A stretch of 64,000 bases of DNA from Hemibagrus wyckioides (GCF_019097595.1 NC_080718.1:11192657-11256656); one strand, 5' to 3'. Positions 50,301 through 62,785 are shown, numbered from the stretch's first letter. The notes: generated by a model from the letters alone, not told the origin. Numbers and translations are program-made.

Positions 50301-53300
50301 CTGGCGTTGAGAGAGCACTGCTCCCACCCCGCTGTTCGAGGCGTCCACCTCTACTGTAAAAGGTAAGTCAGGTCGTGGGTGTCGGAGTATAGGGGCGGAG
50401 GAGAAGCTGTGCTTAAGCTTATCGAAGGCTGTTCGGGCTTGATCAGTCCACTTTAGTTTCTGTGGTTTACCCTTTAACAACGAGGTCAGAGGACTGGCTA
50501 TGGTGCTATAGTTCCGAATGAAACAGCAATAAAAGTTAGCAAACCCCAGGAATTGTTGGAGGCCTTTAACATTGGTGGGCTCAGGCCAGGACATGATCGC
50601 GGACACTTTGGACTGGTCCATCTCCACCCCCTTTTGAGAGATCACGTAACCAAGAAACGTGATGGAGGAACGGTGGAACTCACACTTTTCCAACTTCACG
50701 AAGAGGTTATGGGTTGCCAGGCGGTGGAGGACTGCTCAAACATGGGAAACATGTTGTTTCAAGTCTGATGAGTAGATCAAAATGTCGTCAATGTAGGCTA
50801 TTACGTGGCTGTGGAGCATGTCCCTGAATATTTCATTTATCATGGATTGAAACACCGCCGGAGCGTTAGTGAGTCCGTAAGGCATGACTAGGTACTCATA
50901 GTGTCCATTAGTGGTATGGAAAGCAGTCTTCCATTCGTCTCCTTCTCTTATCCTGATCAGGTTGTAGGCACTGCGTAGATCGAGTTTTGTGAATACTTTG
51001 GCCCCTTGTAGCTGTTCAAGGGTGGCTGGAACTAAGGGGAGAGGATAAGGGTAAGGCACGGGCGGAGCCCTCCATCCTTTTTTTCCACAAAGAAGAAGCC
51101 CGCCGCCGCCGGGGATGTAGAGGGCCGTATATAGCCTGCTGCAAGGGCCTCTTCGATGTAGTCCTCCATAGCCTTTTTTTCTGGGATGGAGAGAGGGTAA
51201 ACTCGGTTCTTAGGTGGGACGGCATTGGGGAGGAGTTCTATGGTGCAGTCCCATGGTCTGTGTGGTGGGAGCCTGGTTGCCTTTTCCTTACTAAAAACTT
51301 CACGTAGGTCGTAGTATTCAGGAGGGAGCAAAGTGGGACTGGACGAAGCTGGGCTTTCAATAGAAGTAGCGAGGCATGGACGTGGAGTGTGATTCAAAAA
51401 ACAGTTCTTTATGCAGAAAGGGGCCCACCTTCGGAGGTCACCGTCCTTCCAGGAAATGTCTGGGTCGTGAAGCTGTATGCGTGAAGCACTATGGGGTTGG
51501 ACGGGGAGGAGATGACAAAGAAAGATAAACGTTCATGATGGAATAATCCGAGTTGGAGGTCAATAGGTTGGGTTTGCTGAGAAATGAGACCCCCTCCGAT
51601 GGGCTGATCGTCGATGGCAGTCACTCTGAGCGGGGGTATGCATGGGACTGTGGGGATGATCGCGCACCAGCGTCTCGTCCATGAGGTTGACCGCCGAGCC
51701 TGAGTCAATTAATGCTGTGACAAAAAACTGAGAATGAGCAAGGAGAAGATATGCCGGAAGAGAAACTTTGGATAAGCGTACTATGTTTTCTACCTGTGGC
51801 GTAGATGATTTTTCAGGACATCGGAGCACTCTATGACCGGGTTTTCCACAGTAGAAGCAGAGGTTGAGTTTAGTACGCCGTTCGCGCTCCTCCGCTGTGA
51901 CTTGTGCCCTTCCCAGTTGCATGGGTTCAGAATGATCCTCTGTGTACGGTCGCACTTCCATTTTATAACGCGGCAGGGGGCGTGAGGTGGTGGCTGTAGG
52001 TCGGTGTTGGCGACGCAGGTTATCCAGACGGATGGCAGTGGAAATATATTGGGACAACGTGACGTTCGTGTCACGGCATGCCATTTCTGCTTGTAAATCC
52101 GGGTTGAGCCCCTCGCGGAAAACCGCCATGAGAGCAGTAGCATTCCATCCCGACTGAGCTGCCAACGTGCGGAATTTTATTGCGTAGTCTGCGGCTGTGT
52201 CCCTCCCCTGGCGTAATTCCAGCAGCTGAACGGCTGAAGGACTCGCTGTCGCCATAGCACCGCTTGCATATCCGCTGGACTCATCTCTGGCGAAGCATTC
52301 TGTAACGTCCCGTCAGACGTAGGAGTATTAGAATCCATTCGCGGATGATGTAAAGGGCCAAAGGCTAAGATCTTGGTCGAGGTCACGGAAAAAACAGGGT
52401 CAAAACCAGAAAGCTATGAAGAAACAGTCAAAACCAAAACGCTAGTCCAGAAAACGAAGTCAGAAGAAAACAAGCAGGGTCATACACGAGGAAACGAGAC
52501 AATCGATAAATCAAGGCTTGACAGGTAACACTAAGGAAACAATGCTTCGCAATGAGACTGAGATAGCGTGCTGCTTTTATATGTCACTGAACCGGAAGTG
52601 AGCAGAAACAGTTAATATTCGGGCGATGGCTCCCTCTGGTGTTCAGGCCTCGTGACAATCAGAAGGTTGTGGGTTTGATTCCTAGGTCCATTAATCTGCC
52701 ATTGCTGGGCCCCTGAGCAAGACCCTTAATTGCTCAGTTATATAAAATGAGATAAATTGTCTCTCTGGATAAATGTAATGTAAATGCTTCACAATATTTT
52801 TTATTTGATTCTCAGAATATTTTGAACAAAATTTGAACAAAGAAATATGATGACTCTAAAGACTGCTTTTTAAATTTTTTATTTAATTTTTATTTTATTT
52901 CTGAGTCATAACCAGTGCAAAACAATGCGCTTATTGGTGTGTCTAAAACTAAAAATGTCAAATAAAAAAAAATAATAATAATAATTATAGACAAAACAAA
53001 ACAAAAGTTTAAACTACACATTTACTTAATCTTAAAAACAAATAAATAAAATGAGAAAATTCTCTAGAAAATGTAAATGTTTGATTGAATTATTACGAGC
53101 ACCATAGCAGTGCCTGAGACATCATTTTAATAAGAAATAACAATAAATCTCCAAAGTCGGCTGAAATGCTGTCTCTTTTTTAGGCACTGTGATTCACAGA
53201 GGCATTGGGGCTGGTGTCATTTAAAAGCTACTGATGAGCTCTTTTAAAGGGTTACACCATGCTCGTGCAACCAAACAATGAATAATTCTCGTTGGCCGTT

Positions 53301-54974
53301 GTGATCCTGAGCTGTGATCAGGGCCAGCTTGCTTTCTGTATAAATCACAAGGGCCAGAATGGCTCCATAACCTTGTGTGATAATATCAAAGCCCACTTTT
53401 TGCAACTATGTGTTTTGTTTTGATAATATTTACTCTTTTCTTTACAGTAAACCTTGCTCTTGGACTCATGGCCAATGATCAGGTACTGTACACCTCCCTG
53501 CATCATCATATTAAACTATCATTCAAATAATACTGAAAGACAGTTTACAGACATGGCTAGACATTTTTTCTGTGTGTTTGTTCTTCAGACTAAGACAGTG
53601 GGTCTTTTAGATGCTGATGTTTACGGCCCCTCAGTCCCAAAGCTGATGAACCTCAGAGGAAACCCAGAATTAACAGACAGTAGGTGATACCAGGTGCCCT
53701 TTAGAATATACACTTGCTGACCACTTTATTAGGAACACTCATACACAGATTGACCGGGGTTTTTTTCTGATCACTAAGGATTTTTCTGCTCACTAAGGAT
53801 GTAAAGACTTAGTGTAACTTCCTGTCCGTTCAAACAAGCCTGGATATTCTTGTCTGACCTTTCTTCTCTATAATGCATTTCCACTCAACAAACTGCCGCT
53901 CACTGAATTTTTTTGTTTGTTTTGTTTTTTTGAGCCTTTGTTTTTTGGGAAATCCTCAAACCAGCTTGTCTGGTGCCAACAACCAGCAACCATGCCACAC
54001 TCCAATTCTCAGAGGTCACATTCTATCCTCATTCTGGTTCTGGGAAAAAGCTCTCGAGCCGCATCTGCATGATTGTATGCGCCGCGCTTGTGTCATGTGA
54101 TTTAGATGATCACATGACTGGGTGGTGCACAGGTGCTCTAATAAAGCGAACTAAGCAATTGTGAATAAAGTAAGTGGTCACCGAGGGTATATAAAGCTAT
54201 AAAGACTACAGAGATACTGGAGGAGAATAGTACCACAGGGACATATTTGTTTGCGAAAGCGCTGCACTGTGTTAAGCAGGTGTTCGTATATATTTACATA
54301 TAAATCTGTCTTTTCATTACGTTTGCAGACAACTTAATGAGACCGCTCATGAACTTCGGGATCCCTTGGTAAGTGTGTGAATATATTAATAATATATAAA
54401 TTACTGTCCAGCACAAGCCAGTCTCAGTGCACGTCTGCTCTGCCTTCTTCAGTATGTCCATGGGCTTTCTGGTTGAAGATACAGCACCCATTGTGTGGAG
54501 AGGTCTGATGGTCATGTCAGCTATTGAGAAGCTTCTGAGGCAGGTGCGGTCCTAGGCTACATTATTTGGCATGCTGTCATATCAGTTTAATGCTGAGGTA
54601 CCTAACATCTACCTTTTAGCTGGAAGAGCAGGTAAATGATTTCGGGAATCCTTGTAATGGTGAAACAGGAGAATCCTGAAAGCTGTGATTTTCTGCTCCC
54701 TCACATAAAGCAGCAGGCAGTCCATAACCGAATAACACTCACCCACTACGGAAAAGCCGATTCATCAGTTACTGTCCTTTTCCCATGAAATTGCATGCAA
54801 TCTGGTGAGCCAGTAGAAATCAGCTGTAATTGGACTGTGGTTTTTAAGGGAAAAAAACAAACAAACAAAGAAACAGCCACCTTTTTCACTGACATGCACT
54901 AAGAATTTTGTGGTAATATTCAGTTTCTTATCTCTGCTGCTAGGCTGTTTGTGTTAGCAATGTTGTCACTTCTG

Positions 54975-55010
<36 letters not shown>

Positions 55011-58000
55011 GAGCTACACATCCTATTCCTGAAATACCAATGTTTCTGGACTGATCAAGTTTCCATCATTCAACATTTGATAACTTCAACAAGACTTCAT
55101 GATAAATCTATAATGAATTCAGAAATTACTCTAATGCTTCTCATAAGTTGCTCAGAAACTCCAGGTTGCACAATTGCACTTGACTATATAGAGCACAGTT
55201 GTAAAAGGGAAATTATTTATAATTATACTATCCGGTGTCACCCAGCTGAGGATAGGTTCCTTTTTGTGTCTGGTTTCTCAAGAGGTTTCTTCTTTATATC
55301 ATATCAGGGTTTTTTTTCCATCCAGTTGTCACCTCTCGCTTGCTTATTAGGGATAAATATGCATTAAAATGATAAACTTTATCATTTATTTCCTGAGTGG
55401 TGATATTCCTCTAAAGCTGCTTTGTCCATTGTCAAGGACTGTACAAATAAAATTGAAACGAATTGACAGCACATCATACATCATTTCTTCTAAAAGGATA
55501 ATGATTTTTGAATATTTGCTTGCTCAGACTTCACTGGGTTTTTTTTTTTTTAGGTAGACTGGGGCTCTTTGGATTACTTAGTGATTGACATGCCACCTGG
55601 AACAGGGGATGTACAACTTTCCATTACACAGAATATCCCAATAGCAGGTAAATAAAAAATAATAATAAGTGTATATTGTGTGTTCAGTTGTTTGTATGTT
55701 GGTATTTAGTATTTTGTACCCAGTAGGGTACAAAATACTAAATCTGTGGCAGTCTGGGAATCTGTGGCAGTCTGGGAAAACCTATCCGAAGATGCTGTGT
55801 CTGAAATTGGAATCTGGACATTGGGTTTTGAGTATGCTTATCCTGTAGCTATTTGTGTGTGATTTCCTCAGACAGGGAATGTCAGACCCTGGTAAAGTTA
55901 TTGGATAGCCTTAATCTATCTAAAAGTCTAATCAATTCATTTTGTAATCAGCCATCTGTTGTTGATGATGCTTTTGGTGAAATTTCCAGGACTTGATGTT
56001 TATTGATGTTTATATTTATATTTATGGTATTTCAATACAGGAAAGACTGTATAAAATGTCAAAATGTTACCATGTGAAGGATGTTTTTATGCAACCGCAC
56101 AAAAATACAGTGGGGTCCAAAAGTCTGAGACCGTATTGATAATGTTGGAGTTTATTTATTTATTTATTTAAAATCAGAAATAAACAGTATGTTTTAGAAT
56201 ATTAAAACATTTAGAACAAAGAAAGTACACATTCAGTACCTTAAATATTTAATATACAAGACTATTCCTATGTCTGTATTAAAATGTAAGCAGATTTATG
56301 ATATTAACCATGTTATCTGCATTTCACTACAAAAGTTATCCTTAAGCTATGTATAGCCTTACGGGTTTAAAAAAATTAGGAGCAGATGGAAGAAATGATT
56401 TCTGACCGACTTAAAAACTGACACCGGACACAGGAGCGCAGTAAGAGCTGGAATGCAGTAAAACTTCTGCATCTATATTCCACTGTCGCTTATCCAAAAA
56501 GTTTTCGCTACCAAATTCTCTCCGAATTTTTATTGGATGTGTGCTTCTTATTACAGGTGCTGTGATTGTGTCCACTCCACAGGACATCGCATTGATAGAT
56601 GCGCACAGAGGTGCTGAGATGTTCCGCAAGGTTAACGTGCCGGTGAGACTCTAAAAGCATCTGTTAAACACGTGCAGTAACCAAACACATCCCTCGCAGT
56701 CGGCCATGAAATCCAGATGTTTCTGGCTGTACAGGGGAAAGCTCCTGAAATAGGTTATCAAAAGAATGAGCTATGGCTGAGGCTAGATTCTAAATCCTAA
56801 TAACTAATAAATCCTAATAACACAGACATGACTTGAGGCACATAGCAGATAATTGCTCAAGCTCCATATAGTGCTCAGTGGAACAAATACACGCATCAAG
56901 GCAAAAGAGATGAGATAAGACGATAGGAGGCTGTTCCAAGCTTTGGAGAGCTTTTTTTTTCTCATTTTCTAACAAAATCTAGTGCTTATACAACACGAGG
57001 AACCAGAACACCAAGAGAAAAGTGATAGAACAAATAAACGAGAAAGTAAGAGCTTCTAAATATATATATATATATACACACACATAATACAGCAGTGTTG
57101 AATGTCATCCTGCAGGACTAATAGAGTAGGAATGATGACCGTAGCACAGCAAGGTATTGCATGCCATTTGATTTCACCGATGCTGAGGTAGGACTGAGGG
57201 AATCATTTACTCATTTTCTAGTAACCCTCATAACAAACATTTCCTCGGAACACTAGAGGTACATCCCAAATCACACACATCGTATTATTGTACACCATTT
57301 TGTAGTATGATTAGTGCGAGTTCCAGTGTTCACAATGAAAATTAGAAAACAAGTACCTGGATGCTGCACTTATTCAAGGGGTATGTTGGACACTTCATGC
57401 ACTCAACACTCATACAGAAAGGGGGCGGGGCTACCAGGCACTGATGCTGGATGAGGAAACATTTTCAAGATGGTCGATGACACTCCAGTGGACAAAATAT
57501 CTTACAAATGTCTTTTATTTTAGCTCAGGTTGTGTATAAACTCTTAGTGGTCCATTTGAGATGATACTGCCCTTCTAAAATGATACAAAACATGACGAGA
57601 AGAATAATCTCTTATAATAATAATTTGGAGTGTCCTGAATCGCTCTGCATGTCTGTGGCAGTTTCGTGTCTTTTAGGGGAAAAAAGGACACATGACATTG
57701 GTATGCTATGATTACCAATCAGTTATCATGAAAGGGAGGTGAATTCAGGAATATTATTGTTATTTTATTAAGTATTATAACATTAGTTCATTAAATATTT
57801 ATTAAAAGCAAACAAAAATTTGTAAATTTACGACTTGAATGTGTTCCCCCATGATCCAGGGCAAATAAAGTGCAGCTTAAGGGGTTGTTTTTTTCCCCCT
57901 CTGCCACTGATTCATGGAAAGATTGCTGCATGATTTATTTACAGCAAATACCGCATCATGCGGTTACTTAAGGACTTTGTTGAAAGGTCTCACCGTCGCA

Positions 58001-61000
58001 TGCACACAAGAAGGCAATTAGGTGATCATGCAGGATTCACAGAACCACAGTTACAATCCTAGCTAGAGTTTTATGTTTATTTGTAGAGGAATTACTTGGA
58101 TTAATGCTGATCAATAGAAATGAACAGAAATAAAGTTAATTATTTTTGTAACTTAAAAAAAGAGTGATTTAATGTTGTTATGATGGAACATGTTACTCGA
58201 GGATTTTATTTATGTTATTTATGTCATTATTTTAGTCATTAGTTATGTCATTTATTTTATTTTATTTTATTTTATTTTATTTTATTTTATTTTATTTTAT
58301 TTTATTTTATTTTATTTAATTAATTAACTTATTTATTTATTTATTTATTTATTTGTTTGTTTATTTGTTTGTAGGTGCTGGGTTTGGTTCAAAACATGAG
58401 TGTTTTCCAGTGCCCTAAGTGCAACCACCAGACTCACATCTTTGGCTCAGATGGAGCGAGAGAATTGGCACGTACTCTTGGAGTCGAGGTTCTTGGTAAG
58501 ATTTGTGTACCAAATAACACCTAGAAAACAAGTAAAACCACCAAAAATACACAAATAATTTTTAAAAATTCCTGCCAGTATTGAACAGTAGTACATGGTT
58601 GTAAAGTTGTTTTTATATAAGACTCGAATGAGGACGTCCTCATCACAGCTGTGACTGCATACACAGTAATATCTTCTGAAAAGTTACCGTTCATGCATTT
58701 TTAGAAAATGGGAGATAAAAAGTATATCCTTTATCATTCTTAAGGTTTATTCTAATATATTCATATTAATACTAGCATGTTTTTAAAGAGATGTTTTACG
58801 ACAGCAGCCTGGCTAAGAAGGCACCAAAAGACAATTAAAGACACCATGATTACAGTTTTTTTTTTTTAAAAAAACTCCCTTCCTCTATATGTAAATAATG
58901 AAACAATTGAATTCATTTAAAATATATGGTAATATACAATCAAGTATCGCAGAAACAACTTCCAAAATGGCTGTACTTAGTTATTTACAAAAGCCACGAC
59001 GTGAGCATAGTACGTTTTCCTGTAAGTTGTTCCATGTTAATGAGGCATTAATATTAAAAACTTTTACCCCAGCTTGGACCTAAAACAGGGAAAAAACAAG
59101 TGTAACAATGATATTTTAGGGAAAAATTGTTAATGTTAATTTTTTTACACAGATACTAGATGACTAGAAATAAGTAATGAGCTGCACAGTGATTTATAAA
59201 GAAAACATTGATGAGTGTGATTGTCAAAGCCAGTAAGAAAAACATAAGGCGCTGTGAATTTTTATGTATATTTATATATATTTTTTACGTGTAGTCACTC
59301 TGTATCTACAAGAGGCATTCCTGGCATTGTGAAATTTGGAATAAAGTGAAATAAAAGAATCCAATTGATTTATTGTCTGGGATTAAATCATATAGATCAC
59401 CTCATATAAATAATTATATGAGTATATACCTTTATTATTTATTATACATTTTTTTTACCTTTATTATTTTTAAGGATGATTTTAATATGTTAATTTACAC
59501 CAATCAGCCATAATATTTTGACCACCTACCTAATATTGTTTTGGTCCCCCTTTTGCTGCCAAAACAGCCCTGACCCGTCATGCACTGTGTATTCTGACAC
59601 CTTTCTGTCAGAACCAGCATTAACTTCTTCAGCAATTTGAGCAACAGTAGCTTGTCTGTTGGATCGGATCACACTGGCCAGCCTTCACTCCCCACGTACG
59701 TCAGTCAGTCTTGGCCGCCCATGACCCTGTCGCTGGTTCACCACTGATCCTTCCTTGGACCATTTTTGACAGACACTGACCACTGCAGACCGGGAACACC
59801 CCACAAGAGCTGCTGATCCAGTGGTCTAGCCATCACAATTGGGCCCTTGTCAAACTTGTCAAATCCTTACTCTTGCCCATTTTTCCTGCTTCTAACAGTG
59901 GTTATAATTTTATGGCTGTTATGGTCAGTGGTTATAATGTTATGGCTGATTGGTGTATGTTGTACAATCAGTATTCTATTCATTTTGCTTGACACTCATC
60001 ACCCATTATGGTACAGCCTTTCAGCAAGAAAATGTGCACTTTGTAATTAATCAGTAATAATAATATTAATAATAATAATAATAATAATAATGACAATTAT
60101 GGTTTTCATGCAATATTTATAGAAGGCATTCTGTCTGTCATTCATGGCAGTGTGAAACTTGAAAGGAAATTTAGTTGATTTATTGCCTGGCTGGAAGAGT
60201 TGCTCACTGAACTGAGATCTGTTCCAGGTTCGAAAACAGCTTTTACAATTCATCAAATGCCCAAGTTTATAACACAGAGAACCATCACTCCAGAGAAAAA
60301 AAACATGAACAAAATGTGAGAAAGCCCCTAAATTTAATAGTACATATGGAGTGAATGTGGAGATTTGGACAGTATATGATGTGTAATACAAGTTGTATGG
60401 AAAGATGTAAAGTAGAATATATGTTTGAGCCTGCATATAAGATCTTGGGTTATATGTTTGCTCTACCTCTATTACAGGTGACATTCCACTTCATCTGAAT
60501 ATCAGAGAGACATCAGACAAGGGTCAGCCCGTGGTTGTGTCCTCTCCTGACAGTCCTGAGGTGATTGCGTAATGATGAAATAATAACATGATGAAGCTGT
60601 TTCTAATGTGTAACGTACATCATGTTCTGTAAGACCATATGTTAACTGTATAACATGTTGTACTATATGGCCAGAAGTATGTGGACGCCTGATCATCATG
60701 CCCATATGTGGGTCTTCTGCACAAACCTGGAAGCCTCCAATTGTATAGAATGTATTTGTTTGCACAGTGCCAGCTCCATGAAGACATGGTTTGCTAAGGA
60801 TGCAGTAGAAGAACTCTAGTGCCCTGCACAGAGCCCTGACCTCAACCCTAATTAATACTTTTGGGATAAATTGGATTGCCGACTATGTGCCAGGCTTCAC
60901 AACACAAATCCCTGCAATCAAACTCCAGCATCTAGTAGAAAACCTTCTCAGAGTGAGAAGAGTGAAGCTTATTATAACAGCAAAAGGGGGATTAAATGTA

Positions 61001-62112
61001 GAATGGGATGTTCTTAAAAAGCACATATGGTCAGGTGTCCACAAACTTTTGACTATAATGTTTAAGTACAATAATGATGACATGAGTCACATTGTGAGTC
61101 GCATTTTGTGTTGTATAGGGTTCCGATGTTCAAGGTAGTAAAATTAAGGAAAAGTATGGAATTTGATCTATATCTTATCCAGGTCTGACAAAGTTTGAAA
61201 AGCATTATGACTGACTATTTTAGCAGACTATTTTATGATTACATTCAAAGTGATATGTTAATCATAGCCTGTCACTGCTTTTTGTTGAAATAGGACTATT
61301 TTAGGCTTTGCTAGTGACATAAAGGATTCACATAGAATAGATGAGCAGCAATGTTCTCTGTATCTGCTGTCAGCACCAACACCACACAGTAGCAGTAACT
61401 AATATAGCGGACACACAGACAGCTTCCTCTTGCGTTGATGGTTATTCCTGTTGGATGTGGTTCATCCTTCATGGAGGTATGCTGACATTACCCTGGATAT
61501 CGTGGCTCTCGATACAACACAAAGACTTGCTGTCTAGGTCACAGATGCACCAGCGAGACACACACCAGCAATTTGTCCTCTTGAACTCGATATGTCTTCC
61601 ATTATGTTGTGAAGATTGCAGCATTTTATGTAGAGAGCTATTGCTCTCCAACCTTCACACTGTGCTCTTAAGTATGGAATGTTAAATCGGCCTCCAGGCT
61701 GCACTTATATAGCCATGAGACCTTTAACACTATATTGGCCAGTGTTTTAGTTTCACTGTCCAACCACCGCATATACTGTATAGTGTTGAACTAAGCAGTA
61801 TGATACAGCGAGACAAGACACTCTCTTTTGAAATGTTGATATTAATATTGTAAGGATAGCTGATGGCAGACTGATATGAGATCCATCACGGCCAAACCAG
61901 GTCTTGTTCCAAATCTATTAGACCATTTTAATCGGACAGTTAGTAACCAGAATTATGTCCCTATGTAAATGTAATAACATTCTGTAGGTTGATCGGTTGA
62001 TGAGACTTTCTTTCCTGATCACTTCCTGTTTCTGCTCGATTATGTGCAGGCTGAAGCTTACAGAAGAGTGGCGTCAGCAGTGGTGCGTCGCCTCGCAGAG
62101 GAGTCCAGCTGA
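44314..62112 (+). CDS. nubpl: NUBPL (IND1), complex I Fe-S assembly factor
   Basis: NUBPL is a mitochondrial P-loop ATPase of the Mrp/NBP35 family that delivers Fe-S clusters during assembly of respiratory complex I. Eleven exons join in phase: 44314-44448, 47055-47199, 53448-53482, 53589-53679, 54329-54368, 54453-54543, 55554-55647, 56557-56642, 58375-58495, 60478-60560, 62050-62112; 984 nt, 327 aa (human 319, also 11 exons). The N-terminus is basic and lacks acidic residues at first ([19 protein letters not shown]), as expected for a mitochondrial targeting peptide. Then come the deviant Walker [10 protein letters not shown], the [13 protein letters not shown] and [10 protein letters not shown] motifs, and the cluster-binding CPKC. 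The start is the ATG at 44314. Intron 1 carries a foldback transposon and intron 2 a Gypsy element. An AATAAA lies at 62169. Confidence 0.97.
44995..45849. mobile_element. 855-bp foldback DNA transposon in nubpl intron 1
   Basis: Two arms of about 240 bp (44995-45241 and 45611-45849) are inverted copies of each other: left 'tatgggaagccaaacacata', right (inverted) 'tatgggaagccaaacacatc', continuing through GC-rich blocks ('cgcgccacccgattgagccg', 'gtggatagcgca') to 'ccaccatcaattttacccac'. The element is flanked by a perfect 6-bp direct repeat GTGGTG (44989-44994 and 45850-45855). The 370-bp centre is AT-rich with no coding capacity. The superfamily is unknown to me. Confidence 0.85.
46260..46380. 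repeat. (ATT)n microsatellite region
   Basis: Imperfect TTA/TTG/TTC trinucleotide runs in nubpl intron 1, ending in about 35 bp of perfect ATT. A second perfect (ATT)n run at about 47296-47347 lies just inside intron 2. Confidence 0.9.
48088..48131 (+). mobile_element. SINE 5' part, split by Gypsy insertion
   Basis: It begins 'ggggatgtggtagcttagtg' and runs to 'ttactgatcgg', where the Gypsy LTR begins. The rest of the SINE resumes at 52663 after the element. Confidence 0.75.
48132..48488 (-). repeat. Gypsy 3' LTR
   Basis: 357 bp. Its outer edge begins TGTAACGTCC on the plus strand. The inner edge reads TGACG where the other LTR has TGACA, so one terminal base has mutated. Confidence 0.93.
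48520..50735 (-). pseudogene. Gypsy pol 3' part: RT end, RNase H, integrase, chromodomain
   Basis: Reading leftward, a long open stretch (50699 to about 49017) holds the end of reverse transcriptase, RNase H (TDHRN..YL, ALSR) and integrase with its HHCC finger (H-P-G-I-H, C-A-I-C), D-F-L-T-D-L, S-D-R-G-P-Q-F and the downstream N-G-Q-A-E-R. A frame change near 49100-49220 separates it from the C-terminal region, which ends in a chromodomain ([11 protein letters not shown]). Stop and frame breaks occur at about 50737 and near 49200. Described as a broken gene only. Confidence 0.9.
50736..51708 (-). pseudogene. Gypsy pol 5' part: protease end and reverse transcriptase
   Basis: Fragments in different frames cover the region after protease and the first half of reverse transcriptase, including the fingers (K-L-D-L-R-S-A-Y-N) and the catalytic Y-I-D-D-I-L. 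Frame shifts occur near 51050 and near 51400, and a stop follows at about 50736. The reading frame is not intact. Confidence 0.88.
51560..52288 (-). pseudogene. Gypsy gag (shortened) and start of protease
   Basis: A frame from about 52255 to 51560 encodes the end of the capsid ([11 protein letters not shown]), a CCHC zinc knuckle ([14 protein letters not shown]) and the protease active-site D-S-G-S. A likely gag start (M-S-P-A-D-M-Q) lies at about 52285 in another frame and joins the capsid end after only a few codons. Most of the N-terminal half of gag therefore appears deleted. Confidence 0.8.
52301..52657 (-). repeat. Gypsy 5' LTR
   Basis: 357 bp, differing from its partner at five sites (about 1.4%). 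Its ends on the minus strand are TGTCACGAGG and GGGACGTTACA, the usual TG...CA form. Confidence 0.95.
52663..52787 (+). mobile_element. SINE 3' part, split by Gypsy insertion
   Basis: It continues the SINE begun at 48088 with the B-box region 'aaggttgtgggtttgattcc', 'gggcccctgagcaagaccct' and the tail 'ctctctggataaatgtaatg'. Confidence 0.75.
53708..54178. mobile_element. Nonautonomous DNA transposon ('accactttattaggaacac' family)
   Basis: Left 'tgctgaccactttattaggaa' and right 'ctctaataaagcgaactaag'/'aataaagtaagtggtcacc' are imperfect inverted ends. The interior contains 'tgtgatttagatgatcacat'. It lies between nubpl exons 4 and 5. Confidence 0.5.
54979..55007. repeat. (CT)n microsatellite
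   Basis: About 29 bp of CT repeat in a nubpl intron. Confidence 0.85.
58250..58373. repeat. (TTTTA)n then (TTTA)n/(TTTG)n tract before nubpl exon 9
   Basis: About 65 bp of perfect TTTTA pentamers is followed by TTTA and TTTG tetramers that run directly into the acceptor at 58373-58374. The repeat therefore serves as the polypyrimidine tract of exon 9. Confidence 0.9.
59496..59957 (-). mobile_element. Tc1-like copy, deleted
   Basis: Inverted ends 'tacaccaatcagccataata' and 'ataatgttatggctgattgg' enclose transposase remnants in reverse orientation: the segments 'gcaatttgagcaacagtagc', 'ttggccgcccatgaccctgt' and 'cgggaacaccccacaagagc' match the plus-strand copy at 39165 inverted. It lies in a nubpl intron. 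Confidence 0.8.
60663..61062 (+). mobile_element. Nonautonomous DNA transposon copy
   Basis: Ends 'actatatggccagaagtatg' and, inverted, 'acattatagtcaaaagtttg' are terminal inverted repeats. The interior holds decayed Tc1-like fragments ('ctgcacagagccctgacctc'). It lies in the last nubpl intron. Confidence 0.65.
61063..62049 (+). other. Rest of last nubpl intron
   Basis: Nothing coding is supported here. The open frame at 61341-61685 has no family resemblance and a shadow on the other strand. Confidence 0.5.
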
Positions 62113-62559
62113 ACAACTTCAACACTGATATACTATTTATTTATTAGCTACTAGTATTGAGACATTTTAATAAATATTTTACTCATGACCATAGTTTTTG
62201 ACATTTTATGAGTCTCATTTTTTTCTTTTTCTTTTTTTTTGTCAGCCCATTAAGGTTGTTTTATTTTCTCCAAACAACATTTTTAGTTCATTTATTCAGC
62301 AACTGTGCACAAGTGTTTGAAGAAGTTAAGATTCCATTTTGAAAGGTTCACATAGGCAAATATGCTGCTGAATTTCCTGCATAGATTACAAAATATTTAT
62401 CAGTCCAGCTTCTAGAGAAGTCTGGCACAGCGTGTGGGAAACGGGGCGTGTTTCAGGAAAATAAATCCTAAGAACAAAAGCAAAGGTTACACAGAAGCAG
62501 AATGAGATAATAAAGTAGCTAAAAATTAATTTTGGTATATGAGTTAGTGGTTAACGTGT

Positions 62560-62785
62560 ACATTGCACCTCCAGGTTGTCCTTCAAGGTATGGTTTCTTC
62601 GAGGTAGGCTGATTGCAAGCTCTAAACTATCCATAAAGTGTAAATGAATGTGTGTGTGATTGTGCCCTGCGATGGACTGGCATCCCATCATTCAGGGTGT
62701 CTTCTATCTTGTACACCTAGGTCCAGGCACCACACAACCCTGCATAGGATAATCAGTTCAGAAAATGGATGGATGGATGGATGGT
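62560..62785 (+). mobile_element. LINE-tail-like repeat ending in (TGGA)n
   Basis: The phrases 'ccctgcgatggactggcatc' and 'gcataggataatcagttcag' then 'aaaatggatggatggatgga' form the common teleost repeat whose 3' end is a short tandem tail, as in L2-like LINEs. Confidence 0.6.

Larger units (their letters stand above)
48132..52657 (-). mobile_element. Ty3/Gypsy LTR retrotransposon with chromodomain, degenerate
   Basis: A 4.5-kb element lies in nubpl intron 2, reading leftward. Two 357-bp LTRs (48132-48488 and 52301-52657) differ at five sites that I could see. The flanking 5-bp repeats are atcgg (48127-48131) and atcag (52658-52662), one mismatch. A polypurine tract (ACGGGGGGG, about 48492-48503 on the minus strand) abuts the left LTR. 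Coding order is gag, protease, reverse transcriptase, RNase H, integrase, chromodomain, with no envelope gene. No primer-binding site was recognised, and gag starts only about 16 nt inside the LTR. Several frame breaks make it non-functional. Confidence 0.95.

Noticed and set aside
48586..52255. Possible endogenous retrovirus
   Set aside because: A chromodomain ends pol and there is no envelope gene, so it is a Ty3/Gypsy chromoviral retrotransposon, not a retrovirus.
61341..61685. 114-codon open frame in the last nubpl intron
   Set aside because: No family resemblance, no splice context, and a shadow frame on the other strand.
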